Shown here piece after piece: positions 30,586-42,852 of a stretch of DNA of 64,000 nucleotides. The DNA comes from Ceratorhiza oryzae-sativae. Its lineage: Eukaryota; Basidiomycota; Agaricomycetes; Cantharellales; Ceratobasidiaceae. The notes beneath the pieces are model-generated. The model was given only the letters and a program-made list of their open reading frames with translations. It did not search any database and was not told the DNA's origin. Positions within the stretch are counted from its first letter, which is position 1; the number at the start of each line of letters is the position of its first letter. The DNA is taken from positions 174,347 through 238,346 of the forward strand of contig JARWMV010000021.1 of assembly GCA_030998015.1 (NCBI GenBank), written 5' to 3'. The position numbers were made by a program, and so were the translations under genes.

Positions 30586-32131
30586 GAGATCGCGTCGAGC
30601 TGAGAGGCGGTGTCTTTCAGATTGTTGGCTAGCTCAGCGCTCACTTCAGCAAGGTCATCGAAGGGTGTCCGGAGGTCTAACGTCTGTTTCCAGATGACCG
30701 AGCAGCCTTGTTCGAGCCACTCTAGAGCGATGTCATGTAAGTTTGTGGAAAATGCCCAAGCAGCAGCTTCCGGCAAAAACTCGCTGATGGTAGTCAAGAT
30801 GGAATATCGTGCTTGGGCAGTTTGTCCCAACCAGATCAACTTGGGCAAAATCGCAAAGGCAGTACTATATGCTTCGAGTGGAGAAAGCTCAAGTAGAGAT
30901 AATGTGTGTGCCCATCGCCGAGCACAATCAAACTGAACGCGAGGTGGGCCAACCAAGGATCTGGCACCCTGCCGGAGTACAACAGAAGCGGTCTCAAGAT
31001 CTTGAGAATCCTTGGACACGATGTATCGACTTAGATGACAACCGCTGAGGTTGTACAGATAACCAGGCTGTTCAGGATTTCCTTCTGCAGTAAGATTGAC
31101 TGCGTGTTCTTGACATGCGAGCGCATTATCCAAGTCGGACATGTCACCCAGTCGCGTAAATAGATAAAACCATGCGTTTCCAAGGTTGCTCAGGCAACGA
31201 GGCTTATCAGGATGGCCGTCTGGAGTGAGATTGACTGCGTGCACTTGACATGCGAGCGCATTGTCCAAGTCGGACATCTCACCCAGTCGCTCAAATCGAC
31301 GACCCCATGCGTTTCCAAGGTTGCTCAGGCAACGAGGCTTATCAGGATGGCCGTCTGGAGTGAGATTGACTGCGTGCACTTGACATGCGAGCGCATCGCC
31401 CAAGTCGGACATGTCACCGAGTCGCTCAAATCGTCTCCTCCGTGCGATTCCAAGGCAGTCCAGGCGACTAGGCTTATCAGGATGGCCGTCTGGAGTGAGA
31501 TTGACTGCGTGCACTTGACATGCGAGTGCATTGTCTGAGTCGGACATGTCACCCAGTCGCTCAAATCGACGACTCCACGCGATTCCAAGGCTGTTCAGGA
31601 GCCTAGGCTTATCAGGATGGCCGTCTGGAGTGAGATTGACTGCGTGCACTTGACATGCGAGCACATTGTCCAAGTCGGACATGTCACCCAGTCGCTCAAA
31701 TCGACGAAGCCATGCGTTTCTAAGGTTGCTCAGGCAACGAGGCTTATCAGGATGGCCGTCTGGAGTGAGATTGACTGCGTGCACTTGACATGCGAGCGCA
31801 TCGCCCAAGTCGGACATGTCACCCAGTCGCTCAAATCGTCTCCTCCATGCGATTCCAAGGCTGTCCAGGCGACTAGGCTTATCAGGATGGCCGTCTGGAG
31901 TGAGATTGACTGCGTGCACTTGACACGCGAGCGCATTGCCCAAGTCAGACATCTCACCCAGTCGCTCAAATCGACAAAGCCATGCGTTTCCAAGGTTGCT
32001 CAGGCAACGAGGCTTATCAGGATGGCCGTCTGGAGTGAGATTGACTGCGTGCACTTGACATGCGAGTGCAATGTCCAATTCGGACATGTCACCCAGTCGC
32101 TCAAATCGACTCCTCCATGCGTTTCGAAGGT
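30561..32131 (-). pseudogene. TPR half of a TPR-CHAT protein
   Basis: The minus-strand frame reads a series of 45-residue repeats, each with LACQVHAVNLTPDGHPDKP, followed by about 150 non-identical residues of helical TPR type (for example ALEWLEQGCSVIWKQTLDLR, a standard lead-in to the CHAT linker). It ends at TAA inside the foldback arm, after SQLDAIS; the last seven residues are arm sequence. A likely intron acceptor lies near 32132, but I could not identify a good upstream exon. A minus frame at 32552-32328 beginning MSETPDQKD could be the N-terminus. Confidence 0.7.
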
Positions 32132-32145
32132 TAGCTCGATCATAG
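31066..32145 (-). repeat. Tandem 135-bp repeats (TPR-coding)
   Basis: Units start at 31201, 31336, 31471, 31606, 31741, 31876 and 32011 (GGCTTATCAGGATGGCCGTC), exactly 135 bp apart, with a diverged unit at 31066. Units 405 bp apart (31336 and 31741) are more alike than neighbours, which suggests three-unit duplications. Confidence 0.92.
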
Positions 32146-34043
32146 TTTGAGATTTTGTCACATACCTTATCAAGTCATACATCGTCTTTCTTCCTGTCTT
32201 CGGTCTAACCGGCCTGTCCGGGTATTACTATCGTCAGCATCTCTTCTGGCAGCAATTTTATATTCCCCCGCAGTCTGGCAAATCAGCGACTCTTTGCGTT
32301 GCAGAATGTGGATTCCAGACGTATGGCTCATCGAACACAGGGCTGATCAGTGCCATCGTCGCCTCGATCGGCCGATTCGAGACACGCAAGCGCCACGATC
32401 TCGACATCCTTTACTTGGGTCAGGTAGCCTTCCCCAAAATAGTGAAATGCGTGATCATTGCACATCACAGCTGTTCCCTTGCCGTGCGATCGCAACGCTG
32501 GATTGACGTTTGATGTAGTCCTGCCGTCTTTCTGGTCTGGGGTCTCGCTCATCTTCCTTCACAAACCTAATTCAATCCAGTTGACTGTCACAACCGTTTC
32601 TCTGCTGGGCGTACCGATCTTGTCTTTTGCTATGTTAATTTCCTAATTGTTATTTTATAGTGTTGTTTTTACAAATTCTCTTGCTCCTCTGGGCAGTATG
32701 AATGCTGTGCATATTTCGATGAGTGACAAAAAACCTGCCTCGGACTCCGTAGGTGCTTCTGGCATAGCGGGCGCAGTCCAAAGTGAGACAAATGCGCCCC
32801 TCATAGGCCGCTCCGCCATTATCCACAATCGAGGCGCTTTGCTGCATCAGATGGAATCAGCTGCTGAAATATAGGTGATTCTGTAAACGGCAGACTTAGG
32901 CGCAGCATAGTGATCACATTCGGTATGATGCGCGTGTTTGCCATCGATTCGTAAGATGCGTCACTAGAGGATTGAGAACTCCCTTGGATGATATAAACAA
33001 GACTCTCGAGATCCTGTGTCCTCACGTAAAATTTCATTCAACTTGAGTCTTCTTGAAGCCTCCCTTGGCGATTTCGCAAGAGGGTTACGAGGATACTATT
33101 CGCCGGTAGGCTTGGCCAGCCGTTATTAATCATATTTCTTTTGTCGATTTTCATTCCCAGCCACCCCAAAGCTATCTGTGCAAGGGAACAGGCCTACGAT
33201 ACCACATCGCACCTGCAACGCGCATATATGTCAGCAAGTTTGAAATAGAATGAGATGGGCATGTTATGCCGCGATAACGTCGATGATGTTCTCCTGGACC
33301 AAATCGCCGTGATCAGTGGTCGTACTTGGAATGGTTTTTGAATACGGCATATAGATTCCTATTATCACGCCTTCGTTGTAGAATAGCTATGATCTCCTTT
33401 AGGCCGGCGAATCGCGGCAATGCCTGTCTTGGTTTCCATTACACATTTCTTCGCCAGGATGGGCACCTATTTGGTCAAATTTTATATGGACGGGGGCAGG
33501 CCGCCTGAGATGGTGTGTGCATGGCTACGCTCGGTCACAGGCCATGCCAATGCGCTTAGGTGGCGACAGTTTGCGCTGTGGGTATATTTCCTCTACGCAT
33601 TGAGTCACACACGAATTGAACAAAAGGCCCACTTGTTCCAAATCTTGATGAAATCGCAAGCGTCTACCAGCACGATCACAGGCAAGTCATCCGAGAGCAG
33701 CCTTGAGCACGCGATAATCACAAGCCGTTCCAATTGTCGCGCGAATCAACCTGATGATATCACTCGATTTCCGGCTTACCAACATTTATGTCAGTTGAAT
33801 CTTTCCAAGCAGAGAGTTAGCGAGCACCTGTGTCTCTGATCGAATGTGGCATGGACCATATAATTAATGATTGGAGTTCAATATTGGCGAAGGCATCCTA
33901 TGAGCACTGAGGTTTTATTCTGCTTGTCCTAGTGCCTGTTGGTCGGCCTTTCCACATTATACACCCTGTACCCACCGCAGAATTGTGCTCTGCCAAGATG
34001 CCGATGCAAGCAGTACGTCCATAGCCAGCCGCGCGGTTTTTGA
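32146..34043. other. No supported gene
   Basis: Several short frames exist (for example 32720-32874 beginning MSDKKPASDSV, and 33420-33839) but none shows a domain, splice pattern or length that persuades me. Confidence 0.5.
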
Positions 34044-34205
34044 ATGCTGAAGTGCACGATTATTTTCGGGGGATACAGATGTGCATACGGCTACTGGGTC
34101 TCCTTGTGCCAGGAAGCAAGAAACACCGACCTCCAAAACAGTAAAGCTCTAGATCGTCTCTCTTTCTCTCTTTACGCCAAAATTATCAAAAACTCGCCCC
34201 TGACC

Positions 34206-34424
34206 ATGGCCACAGTCATCAATCGTGATGTTACTGGAAAGGATCCAAGTGAAGCCGATGACGACGATGGGTTTATCACTACCATTGGTTTTGCGGTCAA
34301 CAAGAAGCTACACTCGATTCTTAGCGACGAAGGGAGGGCAGAAGTGGCGGAGATGACGAACGAGGCGCTCGTATGCCGTGCGACGGAGAAACTGGGCTGG
34401 TTTCGGAGAGGACGTGTGTGGTGA
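34206..34424 (+). CDS. Short hypothetical frame
   Basis: ATG 34206 sits in a good context (ACCATGGCC). The frame begins MATVINRDVTGKDPSEADDDD and runs 72 residues, with an acidic patch and helical stretch (EVAEMTNEALVCRATEKLG). It may be the first exon of a gene whose remainder is decayed, possibly unrelated to the phospholipase remnant that follows. Not recognised. Confidence 0.3.
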   Translation: MATVINRDVTGKDPSEADDDDGFITTIGFAVNKKLHSILSDEGRAEVAEMTNEALVCRATEKLGWFRRGRVW

Positions 34425-34867
34425 GGCGTGGGCGCTCCTGAGTGGATGGCTGTGCTCTCCTCGTGCTCGGCGGTGGGATCGTGATTGCGCATCCATCAGC
34501 TCATCGCTTGCTCTGTCTGGCGCCTTCCTTTGTCCAGCCTGGCCGCGTGTTCTCTGCCAATCACGCTACAGCTGATGGTATTCTATAACTTTGCGGGTCG
34601 ATTACACCGATTGAGAGACAAAGTGCCCGGTGGTTGTCGCTATACGTGAAGGGCTTGATTGAAATACTCGGGCAAGTTTTTCTCAATAGACTCCGAGCGT
34701 TTTGCTGACGCCCTCTCAAACTTGGGCCAAAAAGACTAAATAAGTCAGGTATTTCACAGGTCCAGCGTTGACCATCCTTGACGTCACGTTCATCGCCCTG
34801 CTAAACTTGACATCGAACAACGCGGCCCCTATTCCTACGCTCCTCATCCCGCTCTTATCTCCATTGC

Positions 34868-36888
34868 ACCGTTCGAGTTCGCGTGTCGAAGTCGATGCTC
34901 CGCCTCGTATCTTTGTTCAATGGTACCACGCTGGTCCCGCTGAGCGCTTGTCCTCGGCGCCCGTCTCGCTTGGTCCAAACATGGTGTGGCAGACATTCAC
35001 GCACGAGGAGTCAATTGCGCGCGAGGCATGCTGGGAACAGCGTGGCTGATGAGGAGAAAAAGACCGCTAATGACCGTGTTTGAGGAGTCAAGAAGGTTCC
35101 TCCGCTTGGGGACGAGGGCGAGGATGGGTTCCTGGGTGTACCAGTGAATGTGGGTAAACTGTTTGGGATTAATGTCAAGACCACGTGGGTGTGTTTTTCG
35201 TTTTACACTTATCAAGGCAACACTCATTAACGAGGGAAACATAGTTGTACCCTGTGTTTTGAAGATCCCTTTCTCCGCCGATCAGATTTCGACGCTGTGT
35301 GTGGATGCACGACGAGGTTCGTTTACTCTGCCAGTTGTGGGGACAATTTCAACTAATTAAAAAATCTAAAGTCGCAAGCGGTCGAGACAGACCTGTCACG
35401 AGAACTCGAACGAGCGTCCCAGTACGTCTTTCTCCCCAATCATTTGACTTGTCCAGAAAGCCAACTTTTCTTCGCAGCGTAGTCAAACCTTTGCTCTTGT
35501 CATACCCAGACGAGGTACAAGCAGCTCTCTCAATAGGCACACTCGAAGCACAGCATAAGCTCAAAACGGCACCCCCTCGATCCGATTACAGCCTCGTGTT
35601 CCAGGACGTGTCCTCTGCCCGTATTTTCCGGGGCACGACGCCACCTTCGGCTGGATTCTTCCGGTTCTGAGGAACCGGCTACTGGTTACCAGCAAAGGAG
35701 ATCGCTTAGCCAGCGCCACTCGCGTGTATCCCAGAATCGAAAATGCCAAAGCGGCTGGCGCCAGAACGAGTACAGGACAAACACAGGAAGGCAGGAGGAT
35801 GAGCGTTTCTTCACTCAAAGAGACGAGCGCGCAGCGTCAGAACCTCGAGGTCACCGCCGATGTGATCTGGACTCGCAGGCCGGGTGTACACCCTCCTGGA
35901 TCGAACTCGCGTTCGTCGAGCATCAAGAGCGAAGGCGGTGTGCCAAGTCCCAAAAATCTGAAGACTGCGCCGAACAAGAAGCCCTCGACCGAGACCATCG
36001 TTGAGGATGTGCCGCCGAGAGAGGATACAGTCATCGCGGACCCCGCCCTGGTCATGCATGGGATTGGGCAAGGGGTAATTTCAGCCTCACTTTACCTTCA
36101 AGATGTAAGGCTGACGGATGGCTGGGGACTGGTATCCCGCTCAGAGTGAAGCCTGGGATTTCACGCATGCCACCAACTCGTTCAGGAATGTTGCAGTATG
36201 TCTTTTTCTCCTCTATCTTTGATTTATCTAAGTTTAGTTTCCGACCAGAGAAAACAATCACAGTCTCCAGCCCGAGCCAGCGTAATACGCTCTCACCGAG
36301 CCCAGTTTCTACGTGTTCCACGGCGAGCGAGCATCAAATTTGCCTTGGACGACGAGGTCGAGAGGGTGAGAGATGGGCTAGATCACCGATTAGTGGCTCC
36401 GCGACTCTTACATATCAGTCACTGAGCCGGAAGACAGAATCGGCATACCCTATTTTATGAGGTGTGTTGCTTTTGATTGACCTAGAGGAAAAGGTACCCT
36501 CTGGCGTTCGGCCGTGCCAGTCAACATAGAGACAGGATGATAGAATCAGTTTGCTTGACGCCGTAAGCTGCACCAATATCGTGTGCTTCTGGGACATCAA
36601 CCAACAAAATATTCTCAGAAATCACGCATATAGACTTTGGTGTGCAAGAAACCCCGATTTCGAGAGCCACGCACAGCAATTTTGTCGACTCGGAGTGGTT
36701 CGCGTCCGCTGAACATGAACCCGCACAGCGTATCATAGGCCATTCGCTTGGATCCGCACTCGCAGCACATGTTCTTTCAGCTCAACCAATGATTCAACGA
36801 TCCCTCTCCAAGTTTAGACAGGGAGAACAATCAGGAATTTCTTGGCACTTCTGCTTCAACAATGTGGAAATCGAATCTATATATTAAT
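34868..36888 (+). pseudogene. DDHD-type phospholipase (PA-PLA1 family) remnant
   Basis: Pieces in three frames follow the order of fungal DDHD lipases. They include PPRIFVQWYHAGPAE with TFTHEESIAREACWEQ (34894-35049), VPVNVGKLFGINV (about 35138), VDARRGSFTLPVVG (about 35301), and SYPDEVQAALSIGTLEAQHKL with VFQDVSSARIF (35500-35630). Next come ADPALVMHGIGQG (36040-36075), LDDEVERVRDGLDHRL (36340-36390) and the nucleophile elbow IIGHSLGSALAAH (36732-36770). A TGA at 35081 interrupts one exon. The C-terminal half with the DDHD domain itself is absent; the next sequence is the CpG-poor block. In the living family these enzymes cleave phospholipids at membranes. Family assignment rests on motif order. 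Confidence 0.65.
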
Positions 36889-38186
36889 AGAAATAAAACG
36901 GGTAGACGAAAAGAGAGTGTGTAAAGTAAAGATGGGGCACTATAGGAAGTCTAGGGATTAAATCTTAAACCCTTGGACTTCTCAGGTATCCATGGATTTC
37001 TTGACAGACTGGGCAGGATTTCAGGGTTATCCTGTTGCAATTGGTGGATCTAGTGGAAGTGTTGATGTAAAAGAAGTCTGCTCGGCTCTGACAATTGGAC
37101 TTTAGAAAGATCCAGGCACACATCCAACTCAGGTGTTAGGGGTATCACCTGCATTCTTTGCAACCTGCAAACAGTGACTGGTGCTTTCTGGCCAATCTTG
37201 CACCCACAACTGCACTGGTAGCAAGAATGTCAGTTTACCTGCAGCAAACTGCATTTTTCCTGCATTCCCACAGCTGCAGATATACCTGCTCCCAGGAGTC
37301 AGTGTTTTGAATAGATGTATATATTATTAAATAGCCAAATTTTGCAGCTTTTGAACAATATCTTAAACACAATTTCTGGCCTGGCATAGTGCTCATCACA
37401 AATCTTGGCAAGATTTGACAAGACTGCTTGTGGAGGTCATGTGGCCAGCCACTCTTATTTGACTTCTCACTGGAATCATATTTATGAACAACCCAAACAG
37501 GCCAACTTCACAACTTCACAACAGACAAAATTGGGTAAGTGTTGTCTTCCATTGGTGTGCTGTACTAACTCAGTTGTGCTGAGTTATACCAGATGCTGTA
37601 TGCAGGTGTGCAATGCCTGCCAATGATATAACCATGAGCCAAGTGGTCAGTCAGCCATCATAGCACAAGCACACTTGGAGGCTGCAAACAGGTGAGTTAT
37701 ATGCCTTGCAACTGCCTTCCTCTGCCCATGCACACAGTTGCTCACCACCTTTTTTTGACTATTGGCAGCTCCACTCACCACCAATCAGGCAACAAGATTA
37801 CTGCAACAATGCCCAACCTTGAGTGGTGCATCACAGCAAACACCCACAGTGTGGTTCCACAATTGATCAGGCAATGAGTCAACCATGACCACAGCCTGCA
37901 CTAGATTAATGTGTCTGTATGAGTGCCCTTGCTCTTGCTTCATGTTCAATCCATGCCAAGGTCCACCACTTGCCTTTGTTACTGCTTGAGCAACAGTGTG
38001 CTCACACCCATGGCCAATTCTTGGCCAACACATCAAAGTGAACTCTCATGCTAGTGCTTTGTGTTTGATCTGTATATGGAACTGCAGCTAACCATCACTG
38101 CTCAAATGACAAGACAATTGTGACCTCCACCATGCAACCAAAAGGCAGCCACAGCCAGGTGAGTTACTGGCATTGTGCCTGTCTGA

Positions 38187-38318
38187 TAGAGGTGCTGTGC
38201 AGGAATTCCTGCATGCTGGCATCAAGGGTAACTGTATTGTAGAAGCACCAATTGGTAAGCTGATGCAATTGAGTAACCCTTGATGCCAGTATGCAGGAAT
38301 TCCTGCACAGCACCTCTA
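38187..38318. mobile_element. 132-bp hAT-type MITE
   Basis: The ends read TAGAGGTGCTGTGCAGG and CCTGCACAGCACCTCTA, with terminal inverted repeats of about 42 bp and one mismatch. It is flanked by an 8-bp duplication CTGTCTGA (38179-38186 and 38319-38326). TAGRG-type ends with 8-bp duplications are characteristic of hAT transposons. Each arm contains the 14-bp palindrome GCAGGAATTCCTGC. Confidence 0.88.
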
Positions 38319-38794
38319 CTGTCTGACTGTTGCTCATTTATGTACTTTACTGCCCCTACTGCTGGTATCAACCATTGCCATGCCAGCACTGAAATGAGTG
38401 CAACCATGACCAATGCTGGACCAATGTGTTGGGGTAACTGCCCCTGCTACCACTTTGTGGTATCACAACCTCTGAAAGCAGTTGTCAGACTTGCTTTACA
38501 AGTGGCTAATGCCTCTAATGGGTCTGGACTATGTCTGGACTACTGCTGATGCATGGCTCATCTTGGCTTGATGCCTTGTGTGTGTCTACCATCTTGTGGC
38601 TTGACACTGTATGCACTTATGTGCTTGTGGCTGATGGACACCTGCTGTGGAATAAGCAACTGTGGACAGTGGCTAAGTCAGATGCTTAGTGCTGGGGCTT
38701 GCAACAAGGTCTTGACTCAAGACCCTTCTAGCTGTTACTTAAGCTAATAAATCAGCTAGGGACTGTTCTTCACACTGGATGCTTCAGAGGGGAA

Positions 38795-38850
38795 TTGACA
38801 AGGTAGAGCAAGCTGAGGTAGACCAGCTTGCTCTCCTTGCTTTTATACTA
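38795..38850 (+). repeat. Second copy of TTGACAAG hairpin repeat
   Basis: Similar to 1362-1418: TTGACAAGGTAGAGCAAGC, then CTTGCTCT, then a TTTTATACTA TATA-like end. Confidence 0.4.
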
Positions 38851-41803
38851 TTCTAACCAAGGGAGTGACTAAGCATACATGCAGGATGAGTAAGAAAGAA
38901 TGGCAGTGATCAGTCAGCCAGTTACTAATAATAGTATGTCCATCAGTCAGCCAGTACTAATAATAGTAGCATGAGTAAGGTGAATGGCAGTGATCAGTAA
39001 GCAAGTGACTAATAACAGGACAAGGATCAGTAAGCAGGTGGAGGTGCTTACTCATGAAGTGGAGGTGGTCAAGCCACAAGACAAAGGTGGAAAACAAAGG
39101 AAGAGGAAATGATGGTTAGCCACAAGACCTTTGATTGTGGCTCATGACATGTGGCTGTTTGGGCAACAACTCAACCACAACCTGCAGCCAACACTCACCT
39201 GGTGCTTCAATTTGAGCATCAGTACTGCCACCTTGTGTTCAACCCCACCTGAATCCACTGCTCACCCTCAGTACCAGCCAGGCAAAGGTGTGTCCACATC
39301 TACAGCCAATGATTGAATGATATGTCCACACAAATGCCCATTTCACAGCTGTCTTGCACCCATTTTGTAATTCAAATGTCTGATGGCTCTAATGTTGATT
39401 ACAATCACAAATTTGCTCCAATCCATTGTTTCATACACATATATACAAAGTGTTCACAAGCTCAGTTAATCCTTGTAAAGTGAAGAGTTACCTAGCTATC
39501 TAGGTGCATGTGAGGAATGTCCAGGCAGATTAATCAGAGTGCCTGGCTACTCAAAAATCTGCAAGTTGGATTGCCTACAGATCCATGTGATTTTTGTGAC
39601 ATCTGCCAGGCAGATTCATTTGGCCATTTTCAGATTTGGATTTGGATTTGTGTTGACTGTCAGAATCAAATCCAACTCCTGTACCTGGACTTCTAGGTGA
39701 TCCAAACAAAATCCTTTTGAAGGATCTTAATATAATCCCTGCATGGAGTAATGTTTAATCCACCAACTTCCTACAGTATATGGGAATTATGCATCTTGTA
39801 CTTGTATTCAAAACTGATTAGATCTTTCTTGAGAATCTTAATGCTGCTGGGTGGCTGTGAGATGTTGCAAAAACATAGGGGCCAAGCCCAGACCAACCAG
39901 CCTGGCCTGAGGTCCTGCTTCCAGCCAGCAACCTTGACTGCTCATTGTACTTGGCCACACTCATGTGAGTCCATTATGTGCACCTGCTTGGATCCTCATG
40001 GACCTTGGTAGGTATAAAATCCCCCCCTCCCCCACCCAGTGACTCATCCTCAACCACCACCACCCACTGCCTGCTCCCCACTCTGAGTGGCTGAGGTATT
40101 ACCCACCGACCCCTAACCACTCTCACATCAGCAAGTGTGAGTTCCTGCACATGCCTATGCCTCTCTCCTGTGCCACAAGCTCAAAGCTGACCACTGTCAG
40201 AGCTGACAACCTGAACAGTGACACCTAACACTTATGAGGCAAAGGCAGATCCAAAGGCTACAACACTGAGGATCAAGGCTGCAACGTCTAAGGAGGGATG
40301 CACAGCAAAGGGGATGGTTGCAATGACATGTGGAGGGATTTAGATGTGCACTTGACCTTAAGAGGTCTGGGCAGAGACTGCTTGGCTTGGTGACCACACA
40401 GGTAGAAGGTGTGTGTTTGACAGGAGGTTGAGTTCTGAGGCTTAAGGCTCTCAGACTCTCCCTTATATATTCATAGGAAGGCTGTACATATGAAATGAGA
40501 AGCTAGATGAAATCATACAATACAAGGGATGGTGCCATGTCAACAGAATATTCTGGAATACATCAACAATGGTCAACAACAACAAGGTCACATGACTCAG
40601 TCAATAATTCTATGCATATATCCAAATTAACAGGACTTGTCCAAAAATAAAGATAAAATAAAATCATAATAAATCAGAGTAAATCTGTGCTCATGGTCTA
40701 GGCTATGACAACCACCCTTGACAGCCAGCCACACCATAGACCAGCAACTGCCACCCTGGCACAACTTGGCACATCACCAAAGCTTCCAATGATTGTGGAT
40801 CCCCCTAGCATCCAGTGACTGCCAGAGAGGTAAGCTCATCCTCTGCTTGCCCCTATCTCCTGTGTCTGACCCTTGCTCTCACTCCAGACACCCTCCCTCT
40901 TCAGCAGTCAGCTTAGTCAAACCCTTGAGAAACATATGTGTCTGCTGGGTTGAGCACTCAGTCCTGATGCTACAGTGCCTGCACCAATTAGGGACATGGA
41001 GTGCTCACCCACAGGGACTGTGTCAAGGTAACCACCTATACACCACATCAGATGTTGTTGAAGTGGAGTCTAGTATATGCACTTCAATGTATGATAGCAC
41101 AGCAAATATATGTGATTGAGCTTCTTAAGTAGTGTGAGTATTACAAGTGAGAGTGGTAAGATGTTGCTGAGGATTGAGGCAACCATACATTGGTTTATAT
41201 ATGCAGTACAACAGATAAAGCAGAGCAGGAACACAGAGATACATCACTGTGAAAGCAATGGTACAGAGGTATGATTCACATGTAAGAAAGATGGAATGAT
41301 ATGATAGAACTGCATGGGAATCACAAGCATAGTATTGGCTTTACATGTATAGAATCACATTCATTCAACAGATGTTGTGTGGCTCAAAGCCACTGCAGTC
41401 TGCACCTTGTTTCCACATGCAGCATGATGTGCTCCCCCTACTTCCTGTCTCATTTCACCAGTCCTGTCCATTGTGAGCTTCCCACTTCCTATTTTTCTTC
41501 TTCTTCTGCCACCCACATGACCCTGTTTACTAACAATGCATATTCATTTTTATGCATAGACTGCCTTGCCCCTAGTGGAATCACCCCACTCCAAGTTAAG
41601 GCCTTGAACTGCTATTCAATCCAGCATGTAATCATTTCCCTTTTGTACCTCATTATATGCTTGGTTCATCCAAGTTATTTATCTGTGGCCTAAGTGTCCT
41701 AGTATATAATTGAACTATATGAAACCCTATCAAGTTGCACCATGCATTTGTCTAGTGAGGGTGCAATATGTAAAGTCTTTAGCTCAACCATGAAGCAACT
41801 AAT

Positions 41804-42852
41804 CGGAATCTTCGTGCATTACATAATCACATTATTCACTCTATGGCCACCATTGGCGATATTCAGATCCTAAAGCTCTCAATCAAGAACAACCAGTCGC
41901 CTCTCAAGACCTCGAGGAGCAACCATTTCCAGAAGTGTGGGCATAGCAGTGGTCGAGCAGGCCCTAGCAACAAGCGTTCTTGTCTTGCTAAGGTGTGCTT
42001 TATATTCGTACAAGATTAATTTGGAACTAATCTTACAGTCATGGTTCAACAGACAGTGTTCACTCTCTTAGCTTTCTTGAGCTCTCTGATACTTCAAATT
42101 ATACATTCTCTCCTTTGTTTTCTCGTTTGTATCGCTGGAACGCTTGCATGAATCCAATCAATCGATATTGTTCTTTTCATTTATCTTTGCTCTGCACTGT
42201 CCTAAGAACGATACCAATAGAAAGTCTAGGAGCCAACAACCTCCAGCCAGTAAGGTGCACCGCCGGTACGGGTACCTCAATAGGGTAAGTGGCTACCGCA
42301 GTTTCTCCTACTAGAGTTGTGGCTAAAGAGTGGCTGACTTTGCCGCAGAGCGTCGAGTCCTTGCTGCCGGTAAAGCTATTAGTTAAGGAGGAGGCCACGA
42401 GAATGGATAGGTTTACAATAGAAAAAACCGGTTGCTTGAACGAAATCCCTAGCCTCGAGCCTAAGAGGTTGGTCCACTTTAGGCGTAGGGTGAAATTCCC
42501 TAACAGTTGGACGATGCCGGCCGGGTTAAGCATTCATCAGCGGCCGCATTGACCATCGATTCACAAATATATGCTTCAACCCACGTCAGTCATACCTCGA
42601 ACGGAGTGGGTCGTGTTGGCTATTTATCTTATGGGTAACGGGTGGGGTCGGAAACGGTGATTGCACAATTACCGAAAGTGGATCACGGTGAGCACAACGC
42701 AAATATGTTCATATCGAGATGAAGCGTGGCATGAATTCTTGGACGTGTGACTCTGAAGCGAGTTGATCAATATTCACAGTGATTGCTCAGGGTAAACTAC
42801 AGAATGCGATGAGTAGAGACAGCGTAGAGCTAAAGACGCCCCTGGTTCATCT
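41804..42852. other. No supported gene
   Basis: Normal CpG content resumes at 41804. Opposed frames at 42177-42533 (minus) and 42289-42552 (plus) overlap and neither shows a recognised domain. Confidence 0.5.

Larger units (their letters stand above)
36900..41800. other. CpG-depleted repeat-like block, no supported gene
   Basis: By eye I find only two CG dinucleotides between 37085 and 41803 (at 40107 and 40285), although C and G are common. There are many TG and CA. No long frames. It contains the MITE at 38187-38318, the motif at 38795-38850, and short direct repeats around 38880-39060 (CAGTGATCAGT, TACTAATAATAGTA). It is probably an old, heavily methylated transposon graveyard. Confidence 0.7.

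Noticed and set aside
31066..32145. Regular repeats as a CRISPR array
   Set aside because: Eukaryotic context, 135-bp protein-coding units without short unique spacers.
31212..32150. Long plus-strand frames over the TPR repeats
   Set aside because: Antisense shadows of the 135-bp repeats; the minus frame has TPR character and a matching CHAT partner.
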